DNA of 64,000 nt. Origin: a virus. The notes beneath the pieces are model-generated. The model was given only the letters and a program-made list of their open reading frames with translations, ran no database searches and was not told the DNA's origin. Below, one piece after another: positions 38,201 through 47,489 of this stretch. The stretch is from IMG/VR virus record IMGVR_UViG_3300030419_005383, positions 1 through 64,000 of that record, one strand, 5' to 3'. The position numbers and the translations under genes were made by a program. Each line of letters starts with the position of its first letter. The first letter of the stretch is position 1.

Positions 38201-41200
38201 TCAGAAACCGCACGAACAAAGAATCGTGGATTGTCTTCACCCAGCCGAAGCGAGTTGTTTATGAGGTCCCGAACCGCTGGGTCCATCAGGTCTTTGCCAA
38301 ATTCTGGCACAATGAACAAATCGCGGAATTTCCTTCTGACGTTGTCGATTGATTTAAACAAAGCCCTGTTGTCAACTTTGTCGAAAACCTCGCCCACATA
38401 CCGAGTAAAGGCGAGGGCCAAGGAACGGCTCATTCGATCATCGTATCGATTGACTCGTGCAGCCACGCCTGCGCTTACATCAACCAGAACCTCATGAATG
38501 TTTTGCCAGTCGGCAACCGCAATCTTTGTGAAGTCACTTTGACGGAAAAACCTGTCAGGCAGAATGTTGCCCATTGGTTCATTTGCCAGCTCATGTACCA
38601 AACGCTTGATGCGAGCAGCCTGAGGCGGATCAAACTCAATGTAGTCGGCCTCATCAAGCAACCGTGCGTTGGGGTCTTCCTGCATGTAAGATCGAACAAG
38701 TCCGGTAGCATCGCCCCTGCTGACCAATTTGATTCGCTTGACAAGCTGCTTGGCGTTTTCACCAACAGCATCCATCAACCGGTCAGTGACATCTTTTTTG
38801 ATTCGGGACACCCTGCTTGCTGGAACAATCGTCCGAATCGTCATCCTCACTACGTTTTCTGCACGCTGACTTCTCTTAAACCGCTCCGCTGCCTCTAAGC
38901 CCATAGAGCGAACAACAAGCGCGATTGCGTCGATCTCGTCTCCAGCCTTCACGCCAAGCTCTTGTCGCAACGACTCCTCATCGCCCATCAACCGCATACC
39001 CGCACGCCTTCGACCGGCTTTTCCGACCGGTGATTCAAGAACCCGCTCAGCCATGGCTGTTGGCACCATTTCAGGTGAAATGTTCTTCAGTCGAGTGAAC
39101 ACATCCGAAACAATCCCTTTCGACACTTCTTTGAGAAAATCATCTGCCGACAAGGGGGGACCGAGCTTTTCGTCACCTCCTTCCAGTCGGAGCCTTAAGT
39201 CACGTCCTTCCAGTCTTTTCAAAACATCTGAAATGATCCCGTCCATTAAGCCTTGGATTAGATCATCAGGCAATTCTACTGGGACTCTCGAATCTGCCAT
39301 AAGTTTACGAATAGCAGTATCAGCAATATCAGACGCAATGCGTTGAGCTACTTGCCGATCCCGTAAACGAAACACCTTCATCAGTGGAGTCAGTCCAGAT
39401 TTGTCATCCGCTTGCGAGACGGTCCTGGCGACATATCCCTCGATGGACTTTTTCACGCGGCCAGCAACCGAACGCTTCAACTGAACGACTGGTCGCTTTT
39501 GAGTCTTCTTCAAAACGTCGTCGGTGATCTTTGCGGCAGGCATAGCCAGCAGCTCGGACGGCCTGTACAGCTCATCCCAGAACTCAGCCAGGTGCTTCGG
39601 CAAATTGTGACGCTTCTGACGGATTAGGCGCCAAAGATTGCGAAGCTCACCGTGAAGCTGACCAATCAGTCGATTCACGCCTGGATTGTACGAAGCCCTC
39701 TTGGTTTCCCACCATTGAGCAAGGGCATTAGCAAATTGTTCGTGTCCAGCGTCAGTAAGTCGCCCGTTTTGGTCTGTATCAAAAAAGCGGAATAGCCAGC
39801 TTCGCCACTTGTCACCCATAATGGCCTGCAACAAGTGTCCATTTTCATGAGCAAGTGTATCAAAGCGCCCAGTCGAGAAAAGGCGAAGTAGATACGAGGC
39901 CGTTCCAGACTCGTCCGTTCGAACTTCGAAACTGCCGCGTGGAGAATCCGGCCCGCCGTCGTAGCGAATCGATGTTGGAAGAGCAGGCTTGGCCTCAGTC
40001 GGAGCTATCCGAAAGGCATCCGCGAGGACATCAAGGACTGTATCATCTGGTTGAACTCCGAATCGCTCAATGGCTCTGTCGTAGGCTGCGCGGTTGACGC
40101 TTGGGTGCTCGTACCAGTTTCCTCCAGCTTCTTGGGAGAGTCTGGCGAGGTACTTTCCTGTTGGTTCTCCTTCTGGCTGCCGGGGGAGGATTCGTTCTTC
40201 TGGGGAGAGTTTTTTGAGGACATCTTTGGCATGGGATTTAATCTCTTTTTCGAATTTATTTTTTGACTTTAGATCAAACCCAAAGATTCGACCATCGGAG
40301 GTGGCGGCAGCAAGTATGCCGTTTCCGTGGACAGGATCCAGAGCATGCAGATCTGCTTTCGGGACGTTTACATAATAGAAACCCAGGATGGGTGACCTCT
40401 GCTCACCCATCCGAACATAGACACCACGATAGGGTGATTCCAGCCCAAACATCTCTTTGACCAGCGCCTCGCCAGTGGAATGCGAGATGAGCTGCTGGTT
40501 CGCCGCTACCCATGTTTCCCAATGGAAGCGACCAATGGAAGCATCTTCTGGACGGCCCAATTTCTTATAGACTTCGGGTACGATCTTATTAAGGGCGCCT
40601 TCCACGGCCTCATAGAACAGAAGACCGCGGGGCCCATCAAATACCGACGCAAGACCTGGTTTTTGGGACCATGGCCGAAATGATGCGGTGCTTTTGTATC
40701 CACCTTTTGGCGCCTGCCATCCAGTGTTCAGACTGCCGGGATTTCCGTATTCATTGGCCCGATTCGCGTAGTCATAGATGTGCCTGGTCTGCCATACATC
40801 CAAAACAGCCGTATCGGGTCGCCCTGCCATCAAAGCGACAAAGCTCATCACTTTGTTTTGAATGCCGACCCCCTGGCTCATCGTCCAGAATTGCCGGCGC
40901 ACTTCGCTTCCAGACAGATTTTGGTCGGACATCAGTCTATGTATGGCCTCCAGTTTAGTCATGCCTGGATACCGATCATGATTTACAGGCAACCGCTCGC
41001 TCATCCGCCTCAAGAACAGATCACCAAACGCATTGAGATTCATCAACGCCTGTGTGCCTGGAGAGCCCGAATACTTGTTAAGATTCACGATGGCCCGAGC
41101 ACGCTTCCGCCAGGCGGCTTGCCAAACGTCATCCCATTCGCCGCGCAGAGCGACATTGATGAATTCGTCTACGCCAGCATTGACGGCATCAATGAATCCT

Positions 41201-44200
41201 GCCTCTTGAATCCAAACAGAAGAATTTCGGCTGAGCATGCCCCACAGAAACAGCTTCGCTGTATGGCGCGGTTGAGCCCGCCCGGCGGCATATGCTTCGC
41301 CAAATTTCTCAACAACACTAAAGCCTTCATTTACAGCGCTCTGCTGTTCAGCCGTGAGGTTCTCTTTCAGGAAATCAACAACCGCATCAGGGTTGTTGTA
41401 GTATTCGATCATCTTATACGGGGGCTTCACCACGTTCTTATCATTCGTGGCGTTAAACCAGAACTTCTTCCATTCGGCTTCACTCGAAAGCATCTTGCCT
41501 TCTGGCCAACGCTCCAGCAAGGCATCGATTTTAGCTAATACATCGTCACCACGGCGGGTCGGATTCAATGGAAGGGCCTTTTCCTTCACGCTGTCACGGG
41601 GCTTGAACCTCGTCTTGATCGCCATCGGGGCCGGAACAGCAGCGAGAACCTCAATTCTGAACGCCTCACGAATCCGTCTACGTTCTTGTTCTGGTAGAGC
41701 CTCACGCTCGGCCTTGGGCATCTTTGCGTACTTGGCCAGCGCCTTTTTTCCTATGGGAACAATTGGCGTCTGCTTGGAATCCAGAAACGCCTCAACGTCT
41801 TGGTCCGTGAATTCGGCGCCTTCATGTTCAGCCAGGTCGCGTGTAATTTTTGGCGGGACTGGCGCCTTGCTGGGTAATGGCTCTACCATTCCCGCTGGAG
41901 GGGCCACAGATGGTTCCCCTTCTCTGGGGGCCGTCAAAAGATCATGCTGAATCCTCATGGCCTCAGAAAGCGCGTTTCTGTCTGTTTTCGCGATTCCGAG
42001 CGCATCAGCCACCCACGAAAGCAGCCGGCTCCAAACCGACTCCTGGGTGTCAACGAACACGATGTCTTTCAATATTGACTGGAATTCTGGATTAGAAAAC
42101 GCTTCAGCAAGAAACTCCTTTGCGTTTTTCAATCCATAAGGAAGGGTTCTCACCACCGGTTCATCGTCAACTATAAGTTGTTCCAAATAGTCAACTTCCT
42201 CACCGAGAGTCTCTCTTCTTTCTTCTTGCCTCAAGTAGCCATCAAGCCTGTCTCTGACGTACTCCCAAAGATGATCCAACTCTATAGAGGCTTTTCCCAA
42301 TGGGGTTGACGGGCCCTCACCTAAGCCTTCGTTGTACCGCATTACGGTTGCTGCATGGACCAGCTCATGGAGCGCGGTTTTTTCCCAATCGCCAGACCGC
42401 AGCTTTTCATTGGGTTGATATAGATCGATATGGGGACTAGGCCGACCCGGCCCGAGCCAATAGTATATTCCCGTCCAACCCTCTGGATGCGCGGCCTCTG
42501 TGGTTTCTATCGATACATCATCGGTGATGAACTCTTCAATATATGCAGCGATGGCCCTTATTTGATCGGTTGTTCCGTTCTCTTTTATCCAGTAGACAGC
42601 CTCTTTTGCGCTTTTCCACTGCTTGGCTGCTTTTCTAAATTTAAGATTTGAATCAGCACGAATACTGGGCGGGATTGGCATGGGTGTACGGATCGCAGGA
42701 CGTGCGCCATTCCAGAAAACCCTGGAATCTAAGCCTCGGTAAATCAAATTGTAACGATGTAGCGCACGTGAAACGTCACTTGAGTCCGCATCTCTTACAG
42801 CATCAACCAACCGAAGCGCCTCTTCGGCAGCTCCACCAGCCTGAAGAATCCTTGCTTCAACGGCCTTCCAGTCGATAGTGTCGTCAACTTCAATAAATTC
42901 TTTGAATAAAGAATCGATAAATTCATCACTGAAAACATCGCCTATATCGTCAAGAAGTCGTCTGGCCTCACCAAAAGCGACCTGCCTGAATGTTTTAATC
43001 GCAGGAAGAATCTTCTCTTGGTATTCCTTGATGGAGCCGATTTCGGTCAGTAGTTCACGGGCCTCTTCATAAATCGCCCGATCAACATCGTTTAGTTCTT
43101 GGTCCTTGAGACCCATGAACCGTGAAAAGTCTGCTGGTGTATTGAACGCCCTGCTTACCACATCTGTTGATACGCGCTTCTTAATGCCATCGGCCTTTAT
43201 CCTTGCTTGTACTCGATCTTTTCTCTCTTTTTCTCGCTTAATCACGGCCCGTTCTGGCCCTGTATACCGAGACAGACCTTTGGTTTGAGATTCAAACCTA
43301 TCTTCGGCCTTAGCATAGGCGTCGAAAACTGCTTCATCGTTCGCCAGAGTGAGTGCAGACGCCTTGCGGAGGACTGTTCGCTTTAACGCTTGAGCCATCG
43401 GAGAGACCCACTTGTACTCAATGGACAGTTCAGAACCTATCGGTAAACCGCCACGGCGAACTTGATATTCGCGATTGATGCCACGAAACAGTGAGGTCCA
43501 TTCATCCGATTGAAAAATAGAATGAAGTTCAGCATTGAGACCGAGCTGTGTTTTGGTGTCTTTGAGGCCCTCAATCAATCCGTACAAATCGCTCCGCCGA
43601 ATGTTTTTCTGATCAAACCGCTCAATCACGCCCTCATAAACATCTTCTATCGTCCATGGTTCTCTGTCCAAAAGATGCGACTTTTTGAGGCTACCCTTAT
43701 CTGAAATTAGAGGCTCAATATCTTTAAGTGCAGCCCGAAGAGCATCTATGGCGCCTTCTGGAATCCCTTTAAGTACAGCGCCTTCTGGAACTTGAGTGAG
43801 ATCCTGAAGGATTCTTTCTATGTTGTTGAGGTCACTCCAAACGAGGCGTTCTGCCATTTTGACCTGTTGACTAAAAATACCCCCAATGGCCCTGATCGCA
43901 TGCCAGGGTGTATATTCAAATCGGCCATATTTGGTTTCAGCCGAGAGGCGGGTTCCCATTGTTGCGGTTTCAATCAATTGACGAATGCTGCCGTAGCCAC
44001 TCTCAACATCGAGATCTTCCGGCCTGTTGGCGTTCCAGGCTCTCTCAAGCGAGTTCTTGACCCACGATGCTGACTCAAGCAAATAGTTCGGCCATGCTTT
44101 CGGCAGCTCAGGGGGCTTGTCAGGGGGCTTAAGGATAACTTCCGGGTCAAGCGAAGGCAGCGGATCTCTGGCGCCCTCGACGCGCGGGGATGTCAGCCAG

Positions 44201-47200
44201 TCGGCGGGGCGCTCCATAAGCTCTACATCAACAACAATCTTCTTTTTGCCCATTCCGCGCAGGGCTTCAAGACGATGCCGACCATCCATGATGCTGTGGA
44301 ATGTTCCGTCTGCATTGATGGCGACTCTTGGCGGGGCCATAGGTTTACCCGACTTAATGAACTCAATCGCTCCTTTCAGTCTTCCGCTTCCCCATAGTTT
44401 CTGTACAGGAATGTCATCGATGTTGACGACACGGGGCTCTATGTATTCCAATCCGGCAAGGGTTCCTGAGTCTTGACGCATCAACTCTTCTACGTCATGA
44501 CCCATTTCTATGATCTCGTCGCGCATTTCCCGAGCCCGGTCTGCCCGAGATCGATACGACACACCCTCGACTTCAGTCACCGCTTCAACTGGTTGACCTA
44601 AGACCTCGACGCGGGCGGGGGGCTCTACACCCTCTGGCGTTTGAAAACGAGCACCAGGCCCAGGTTGACCGCCAACCCGATGGTTAATCTTTTTGAAGAA
44701 ATCAATCGGGGTGACGATGTCAGGAATCATATCGTCAGATGAATGAGCAAGCGCCTGATGCTCAAGAAGCGCAAGATGTATGACCAAGTCCTGGTCCGTC
44801 AGGTTCCCCGCTTTGATGTATTCGCTCAGCTCATCCTTTACGCGCAGATACTCAGGGTCTTTGCGCATACTCATTTCAGTCGGGGTTCCGTGCTGTAGAA
44901 ACCGCTGCAAATTTCCCGTGTAAAGAGAACGGCGACCTTTCATTGCGTTGTTGAAGGTCTTGATAAATTCTTCTGTGTCCTCAACGCCCGTCTCTTTGAG
45001 TCGGTTCTCGAAGGCCTCCAACCGATACCCACTCATGCTGTCCAGGGGGCTGATCCCCAGCTCGATCATCTTTGCAGCCAATTGCATTGTTGCGTTGTTG
45101 ACCGCAGAAACCGCGTCCAAGTCTTCCTTTTTCTGAGGGTCTAAGGCGGCTTCTTCTGGTGGCTTCACAACCCTTTGATAAATCTCAGGTCCGACATACG
45201 CTGACATCATGTGCGTAGCCATAGACAGCTTACTTGTAATCGGGGCGCCATCTAATGCTTGAACCGCCCTTTTGGCTGCAACCGAACCCCGCAATGCGTT
45301 TGCGGATCTTCTTACGCCAAACCCAAGCGTTCTGAAAATTGGAGATTCCCAAGGAACAAGGAAGTCCGCCGAAAGACCGCCAAGCATTCCATACATCCAG
45401 TAACCTTCACCAGGCCTGCCTCCGTTTGCCATCATGGCTCTTCGCGTTGCCATCATCGCACCAGAGTCACCAGTAGCCACGTTAGCCAGGCTTTCCGCCA
45501 TCCAGCCGGTCAAAGTCAACTCTTGATTCTTGTCTTTGACTCCAAGTACCTGATTCAGAGAATCGCCCGCAAAAACCGGAGCATCCATCAAAAGCTGTAA
45601 TTGCGGCTCCATCAGCAGGTCCGCACTTCTCATGACCCGGCTCATGGTCCCTTCAATCAAGTAAAGCTGATTCCCTTCCCGAACAGTGGTTGTCATATAG
45701 GAACCAACCGACTCTTCGAGCTTTGTGGTCGGAGCCGCACGTTCAATCATGCGTCCAGTTGTCTCGATGACTGATGCCGTATCAGGAACAGATTCAGCGA
45801 ACTTGAAGTTCATTGAAACCAAGGTTCCAAATTTCACCTGATTCAGCCAGTTTTGGACTTCAGACAAGTCCACTTCATCTTCGACATCATCTCCAGCCAA
45901 ATCGAGTATCGTCTCAGTAATCCAAGGCCAGTCCGATGTGCCGTAGGCAGCATTCATCGCCTTGCCAAGGTTGCGGTCGTACCTCGCCCAAGATTCATAA
46001 GTCTTACGCTGTTCCGGTGTTGCCTCTTGCAAAATATGAACAAAAAGACGCACATCCGGCATCCGTGTGGGTCCGCCATACTCCTGCCTGAGACTGCCTG
46101 GAACATCCACATATGAGACATTCTGCATCTGATCTAAAAGAATTCCAGAAACGTTCGAGTCTGGATTTTCCTTCGCATACCGAACAGTTTCCATCAACTG
46201 AGCCCAAGCATCCGACCACTTGGCTTCTGAAGTTCGGACTCTGCGCTCTAAATAATATGCGCCCCTTTCCTCAGGGGTCATGAAAGAAGCGCCGGCAACG
46301 CGCTCAAAGAAATCGTTGCTCTTTTCATGAAATTCTCGATAGAGCTGAGCCATCGACTTCAACGCTGGAACGCCTTCTCGCTCCTCATCAGACGACAATG
46401 CGGTTGTGACAAGCAGTGCCGGCAACTGCATAGGCGAAACGGTTGCAACGCTTGACGGAGGCAGCGATTCCATTGCCTCAATCTGACGAGCAAGCGGAAT
46501 CCCGGCAGCGAGAATGTTGTCCATTGCGGTAGCTGATTCAGGGTCCGTATCGACAAGCTCCTGCCGCGCTGACCGGATCTTCATATTGGCTTCTTGAACG
46601 CCTTTTGCCCACTCTTCAACTTCAGCATCTGCCTGTTCAGGCGTCTTGCCGTCCATATGGACCTTCTTCTGCTTCAATACATACCGGGCTCCCTCAAAAG
46701 CCTGCGCCATACCTTCGGCAGTAAGCTCTTCCGCCATATTGCCTGCGCGGGAAAGCTCAGTCACATCCAGGGTTCGGTTGAAAAGGTCCGCCAAGTAGCC
46801 TGGGTCGTCAATCTCGTGAGCCAGAGCTGTTCCACCAGCAGCGCCACCCATTGCTCCAACAATCCAGCCGCCAGGAATCTTCAGCCGGGAAGCCAAAACA
46901 GAACCACCCGCTGCGCCAACTATGGCTAATTCTTCCGCAAACTCAGGAACGTCAGGAAGGTCCCCCTCTGTGATCTCTTCCTTAAAGGCCGGCTGCGTGA
47001 CTCCGATCATTACATCTTTGAGGCCCCTGAGAAGCTCTCCAGACTCCTGCGCTTTATCCAGGGTCTCTTTGTACTCCGCTTTTCTTTTCGCGGGTTCATC
47101 AGGATCAATAGGCTCGGTGACTGGCAGCACTCTCGGCCCAAAGACTGTCTTACCTTTTTCGATCGTGGCGCCGGGCGTCTCGTCGCCTGGGATTCCCTCT

Positions 47201-47439
47201 ATAAATCGAAACCCATCCTCTGCTTCCCGAACCCTTAAATCAATCCATTCGTCAGATTTGGTCGGGTTATCCACCTTGAGGGCTGCTCTGACCTGCTCGC
47301 CAAGCTCACTAATGCCCGCTTCATAGGCCTCACGGAGGTCTTCGCCTGTCCTTATTTCAAAGCGCGGATCAGGAGCGGGGCCAAGAACTTCTGCCGTTTC
47401 TTCAGTGACCTCGGTTCCCTCAAGCGTCTCTTCAGCCAT
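35257..47439 (-). CDS. Giant polyvalent virion protein, 4060 residues
   Basis: ATG after GGAGGCGGTA, 12.2 kb without a stop. Segments recognisable by eye: glycine-zipper/hydrophobic stretch (170-215); a ParB/Srx-like domain (about 1000-1080) with SIMDGRHRLEALRG at 1049; a zinc metallopeptidase motif ALHELVHA at 1689 with a possible third ligand in KEFLAEAFSNP (1774); a helix-hairpin-helix/base-excision-glycosylase-like segment (2186-2222; GVGIQNKVMSFVALMAG then VLDVWQTR); a second gluzincin, AHENGHLLQA (2530) with HEQFANAL (2566); and a C-terminal part (3500-3850) with FYSFQRKNLDLF as in large polyvalent-protein-associated domains. Placed next to ejection genes, so it is probably packaged and injected. 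Exact activities are unknown. Confidence 0.72.
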   Translation of the reverse strand: MAEETLEGTEVTEETAEVLGPAPDPRFEIRTGEDLREAYEAGISELGEQVRAALKVDNPTKSDEWIDLRVREAEDGFRFIEGIPGDETPGATIEKGKTVFGPRVLPVTEPIDPDEPAKRKAEYKETLDKAQESGELLRGLKDVMIGVTQPAFKEEITEGDLPDVPEFAEELAIVGAAGGSVLASRLKIPGGWIVGAMGGAAGGTALAHEIDDPGYLADLFNRTLDVTELSRAGNMAEELTAEGMAQAFEGARYVLKQKKVHMDGKTPEQADAEVEEWAKGVQEANMKIRSARQELVDTDPESATAMDNILAAGIPLARQIEAMESLPPSSVATVSPMQLPALLVTTALSSDEEREGVPALKSMAQLYREFHEKSNDFFERVAGASFMTPEERGAYYLERRVRTSEAKWSDAWAQLMETVRYAKENPDSNVSGILLDQMQNVSYVDVPGSLRQEYGGPTRMPDVRLFVHILQEATPEQRKTYESWARYDRNLGKAMNAAYGTSDWPWITETILDLAGDDVEDEVDLSEVQNWLNQVKFGTLVSMNFKFAESVPDTASVIETTGRMIERAAPTTKLEESVGSYMTTTVREGNQLYLIEGTMSRVMRSADLLMEPQLQLLMDAPVFAGDSLNQVLGVKDKNQELTLTGWMAESLANVATGDSGAMMATRRAMMANGGRPGEGYWMYGMLGGLSADFLVPWESPIFRTLGFGVRRSANALRGSVAAKRAVQALDGAPITSKLSMATHMMSAYVGPEIYQRVVKPPEEAALDPQKKEDLDAVSAVNNATMQLAAKMIELGISPLDSMSGYRLEAFENRLKETGVEDTEEFIKTFNNAMKGRRSLYTGNLQRFLQHGTPTEMSMRKDPEYLRVKDELSEYIKAGNLTDQDLVIHLALLEHQALAHSSDDMIPDIVTPIDFFKKINHRVGGQPGPGARFQTPEGVEPPARVEVLGQPVEAVTEVEGVSYRSRADRAREMRDEIIEMGHDVEELMRQDSGTLAGLEYIEPRVVNIDDIPVQKLWGSGRLKGAIEFIKSGKPMAPPRVAINADGTFHSIMDGRHRLEALRGMGKKKIVVDVELMERPADWLTSPRVEGARDPLPSLDPEVILKPPDKPPELPKAWPNYLLESASWVKNSLERAWNANRPEDLDVESGYGSIRQLIETATMGTRLSAETKYGRFEYTPWHAIRAIGGIFSQQVKMAERLVWSDLNNIERILQDLTQVPEGAVLKGIPEGAIDALRAALKDIEPLISDKGSLKKSHLLDREPWTIEDVYEGVIERFDQKNIRRSDLYGLIEGLKDTKTQLGLNAELHSIFQSDEWTSLFRGINREYQVRRGGLPIGSELSIEYKWVSPMAQALKRTVLRKASALTLANDEAVFDAYAKAEDRFESQTKGLSRYTGPERAVIKREKERKDRVQARIKADGIKKRVSTDVVSRAFNTPADFSRFMGLKDQELNDVDRAIYEEARELLTEIGSIKEYQEKILPAIKTFRQVAFGEARRLLDDIGDVFSDEFIDSLFKEFIEVDDTIDWKAVEARILQAGGAAEEALRLVDAVRDADSSDVSRALHRYNLIYRGLDSRVFWNGARPAIRTPMPIPPSIRADSNLKFRKAAKQWKSAKEAVYWIKENGTTDQIRAIAAYIEEFITDDVSIETTEAAHPEGWTGIYYWLGPGRPSPHIDLYQPNEKLRSGDWEKTALHELVHAATVMRYNEGLGEGPSTPLGKASIELDHLWEYVRDRLDGYLRQEERRETLGEEVDYLEQLIVDDEPVVRTLPYGLKNAKEFLAEAFSNPEFQSILKDIVFVDTQESVWSRLLSWVADALGIAKTDRNALSEAMRIQHDLLTAPREGEPSVAPPAGMVEPLPSKAPVPPKITRDLAEHEGAEFTDQDVEAFLDSKQTPIVPIGKKALAKYAKMPKAEREALPEQERRRIREAFRIEVLAAVPAPMAIKTRFKPRDSVKEKALPLNPTRRGDDVLAKIDALLERWPEGKMLSSEAEWKKFWFNATNDKNVVKPPYKMIEYYNNPDAVVDFLKENLTAEQQSAVNEGFSVVEKFGEAYAAGRAQPRHTAKLFLWGMLSRNSSVWIQEAGFIDAVNAGVDEFINVALRGEWDDVWQAAWRKRARAIVNLNKYSGSPGTQALMNLNAFGDLFLRRMSERLPVNHDRYPGMTKLEAIHRLMSDQNLSGSEVRRQFWTMSQGVGIQNKVMSFVALMAGRPDTAVLDVWQTRHIYDYANRANEYGNPGSLNTGWQAPKGGYKSTASFRPWSQKPGLASVFDGPRGLLFYEAVEGALNKIVPEVYKKLGRPEDASIGRFHWETWVAANQQLISHSTGEALVKEMFGLESPYRGVYVRMGEQRSPILGFYYVNVPKADLHALDPVHGNGILAAATSDGRIFGFDLKSKNKFEKEIKSHAKDVLKKLSPEERILPRQPEGEPTGKYLARLSQEAGGNWYEHPSVNRAAYDRAIERFGVQPDDTVLDVLADAFRIAPTEAKPALPTSIRYDGGPDSPRGSFEVRTDESGTASYLLRLFSTGRFDTLAHENGHLLQAIMGDKWRSWLFRFFDTDQNGRLTDAGHEQFANALAQWWETKRASYNPGVNRLIGQLHGELRNLWRLIRQKRHNLPKHLAEFWDELYRPSELLAMPAAKITDDVLKKTQKRPVVQLKRSVAGRVKKSIEGYVARTVSQADDKSGLTPLMKVFRLRDRQVAQRIASDIADTAIRKLMADSRVPVELPDDLIQGLMDGIISDVLKRLEGRDLRLRLEGGDEKLGPPLSADDFLKEVSKGIVSDVFTRLKNISPEMVPTAMAERVLESPVGKAGRRRAGMRLMGDEESLRQELGVKAGDEIDAIALVVRSMGLEAAERFKRSQRAENVVRMTIRTIVPASRVSRIKKDVTDRLMDAVGENAKQLVKRIKLVSRGDATGLVRSYMQEDPNARLLDEADYIEFDPPQAARIKRLVHELANEPMGNILPDRFFRQSDFTKIAVADWQNIHEVLVDVSAGVAARVNRYDDRMSRSLALAFTRYVGEVFDKVDNRALFKSIDNVRRKFRDLFIVPEFGKDLMDPAVRDLINNSLRLGEDNPRFFVRAVSEWRKGNKEGTVQELYDHLIEHLNAPVALSDLKPILEMERDLSGVISREDLRFKTQEELDIKIDQLDEGFDLQMLVRKLDNIQGYLTEYWGLHPKDRQALDIIRSYIDPTNPDRLVELSDNDRYAVSDAIRVIHNGLVRRKKQVLVRAENLAISLSGADDLSIVKNLDEYELISIYQNFYQGRFMEMINLAQEKGLIVSGYEYDAATAILEMIMRMRFMEILTVLSHNLAKYGYTGDVRELTSHRGFSPDTSIDRIAFVENVHHHINQIMSFNYQAIRKPEKRRLQTPRPKPPRQPDWRLTVNNDDLEAYTVAHKYVQKWGIKYAKSGFQQHTFPDGSTTLLPEAAIKEIEEMTNRLSQIGYAWTGAKSRKAQDIAAKGRLKATKKGLLGTELGPEFIPEDLGPTEKAKLTLAQAVDTVFELNPLTHSRMKQHMTTGTGLVELPYYMAAFMGIAAAVHQGLGAVKAGKITAQAVPTMARMGTSLVTKNSNLVGAVVSRMWGEGGWKPNARPLITKDYRVYTANRLGNMAIAHSLKSSFPQAESARAVHEILRDKLDTAPWYKSPTGFIKKVYRPWKETLLEFATAMDNIFRVSVWISEIERGLSPSQAAARARKIGMDYSALTEFEKSFMRIVFMFYSFQRKNLDLFYETLLTNPGRILAQMRLVKGSKNLWLEEEPVLVEEHYFESRPVMFAMKSVLNRMKNKQVAWYAPELPAFTAMMPFLNLFDAAAYHGTKQGDQGLREFISMTNPVLMLPIVTVTEQNFYFNRSLRRSGTIPSWFVNLDRYGPSGGYVVDELFGAEVWGPSDPEYQKVPGETVSYKAGGSLGPLLFHMWKNMAPLPFAGREMTLFDRLDRANMGAVESMLEVGYQFRQFGNREGFLDDIDSHYLPRHRRVRLPGTSTYIQAQPGTVAAETMVPRTELVAGEDPAAFSPGEAMGVIGIVPDVVETQETKIQRALRSSLRDLSKATVEKKRQAESAIDE

Positions 47440-47489
47440 TACCGCCTCCGTGTTCAGAGATTGTATCAGCCGAGCGGAGTTTGTTCACC

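Noticed and set aside
35257-47439. N4-like virion RNA polymerase
   Set aside because: Size and location suggested it, but no single-subunit polymerase catalytic motifs could be recognised; a lone TSDGR near residue 2390 is not enough.
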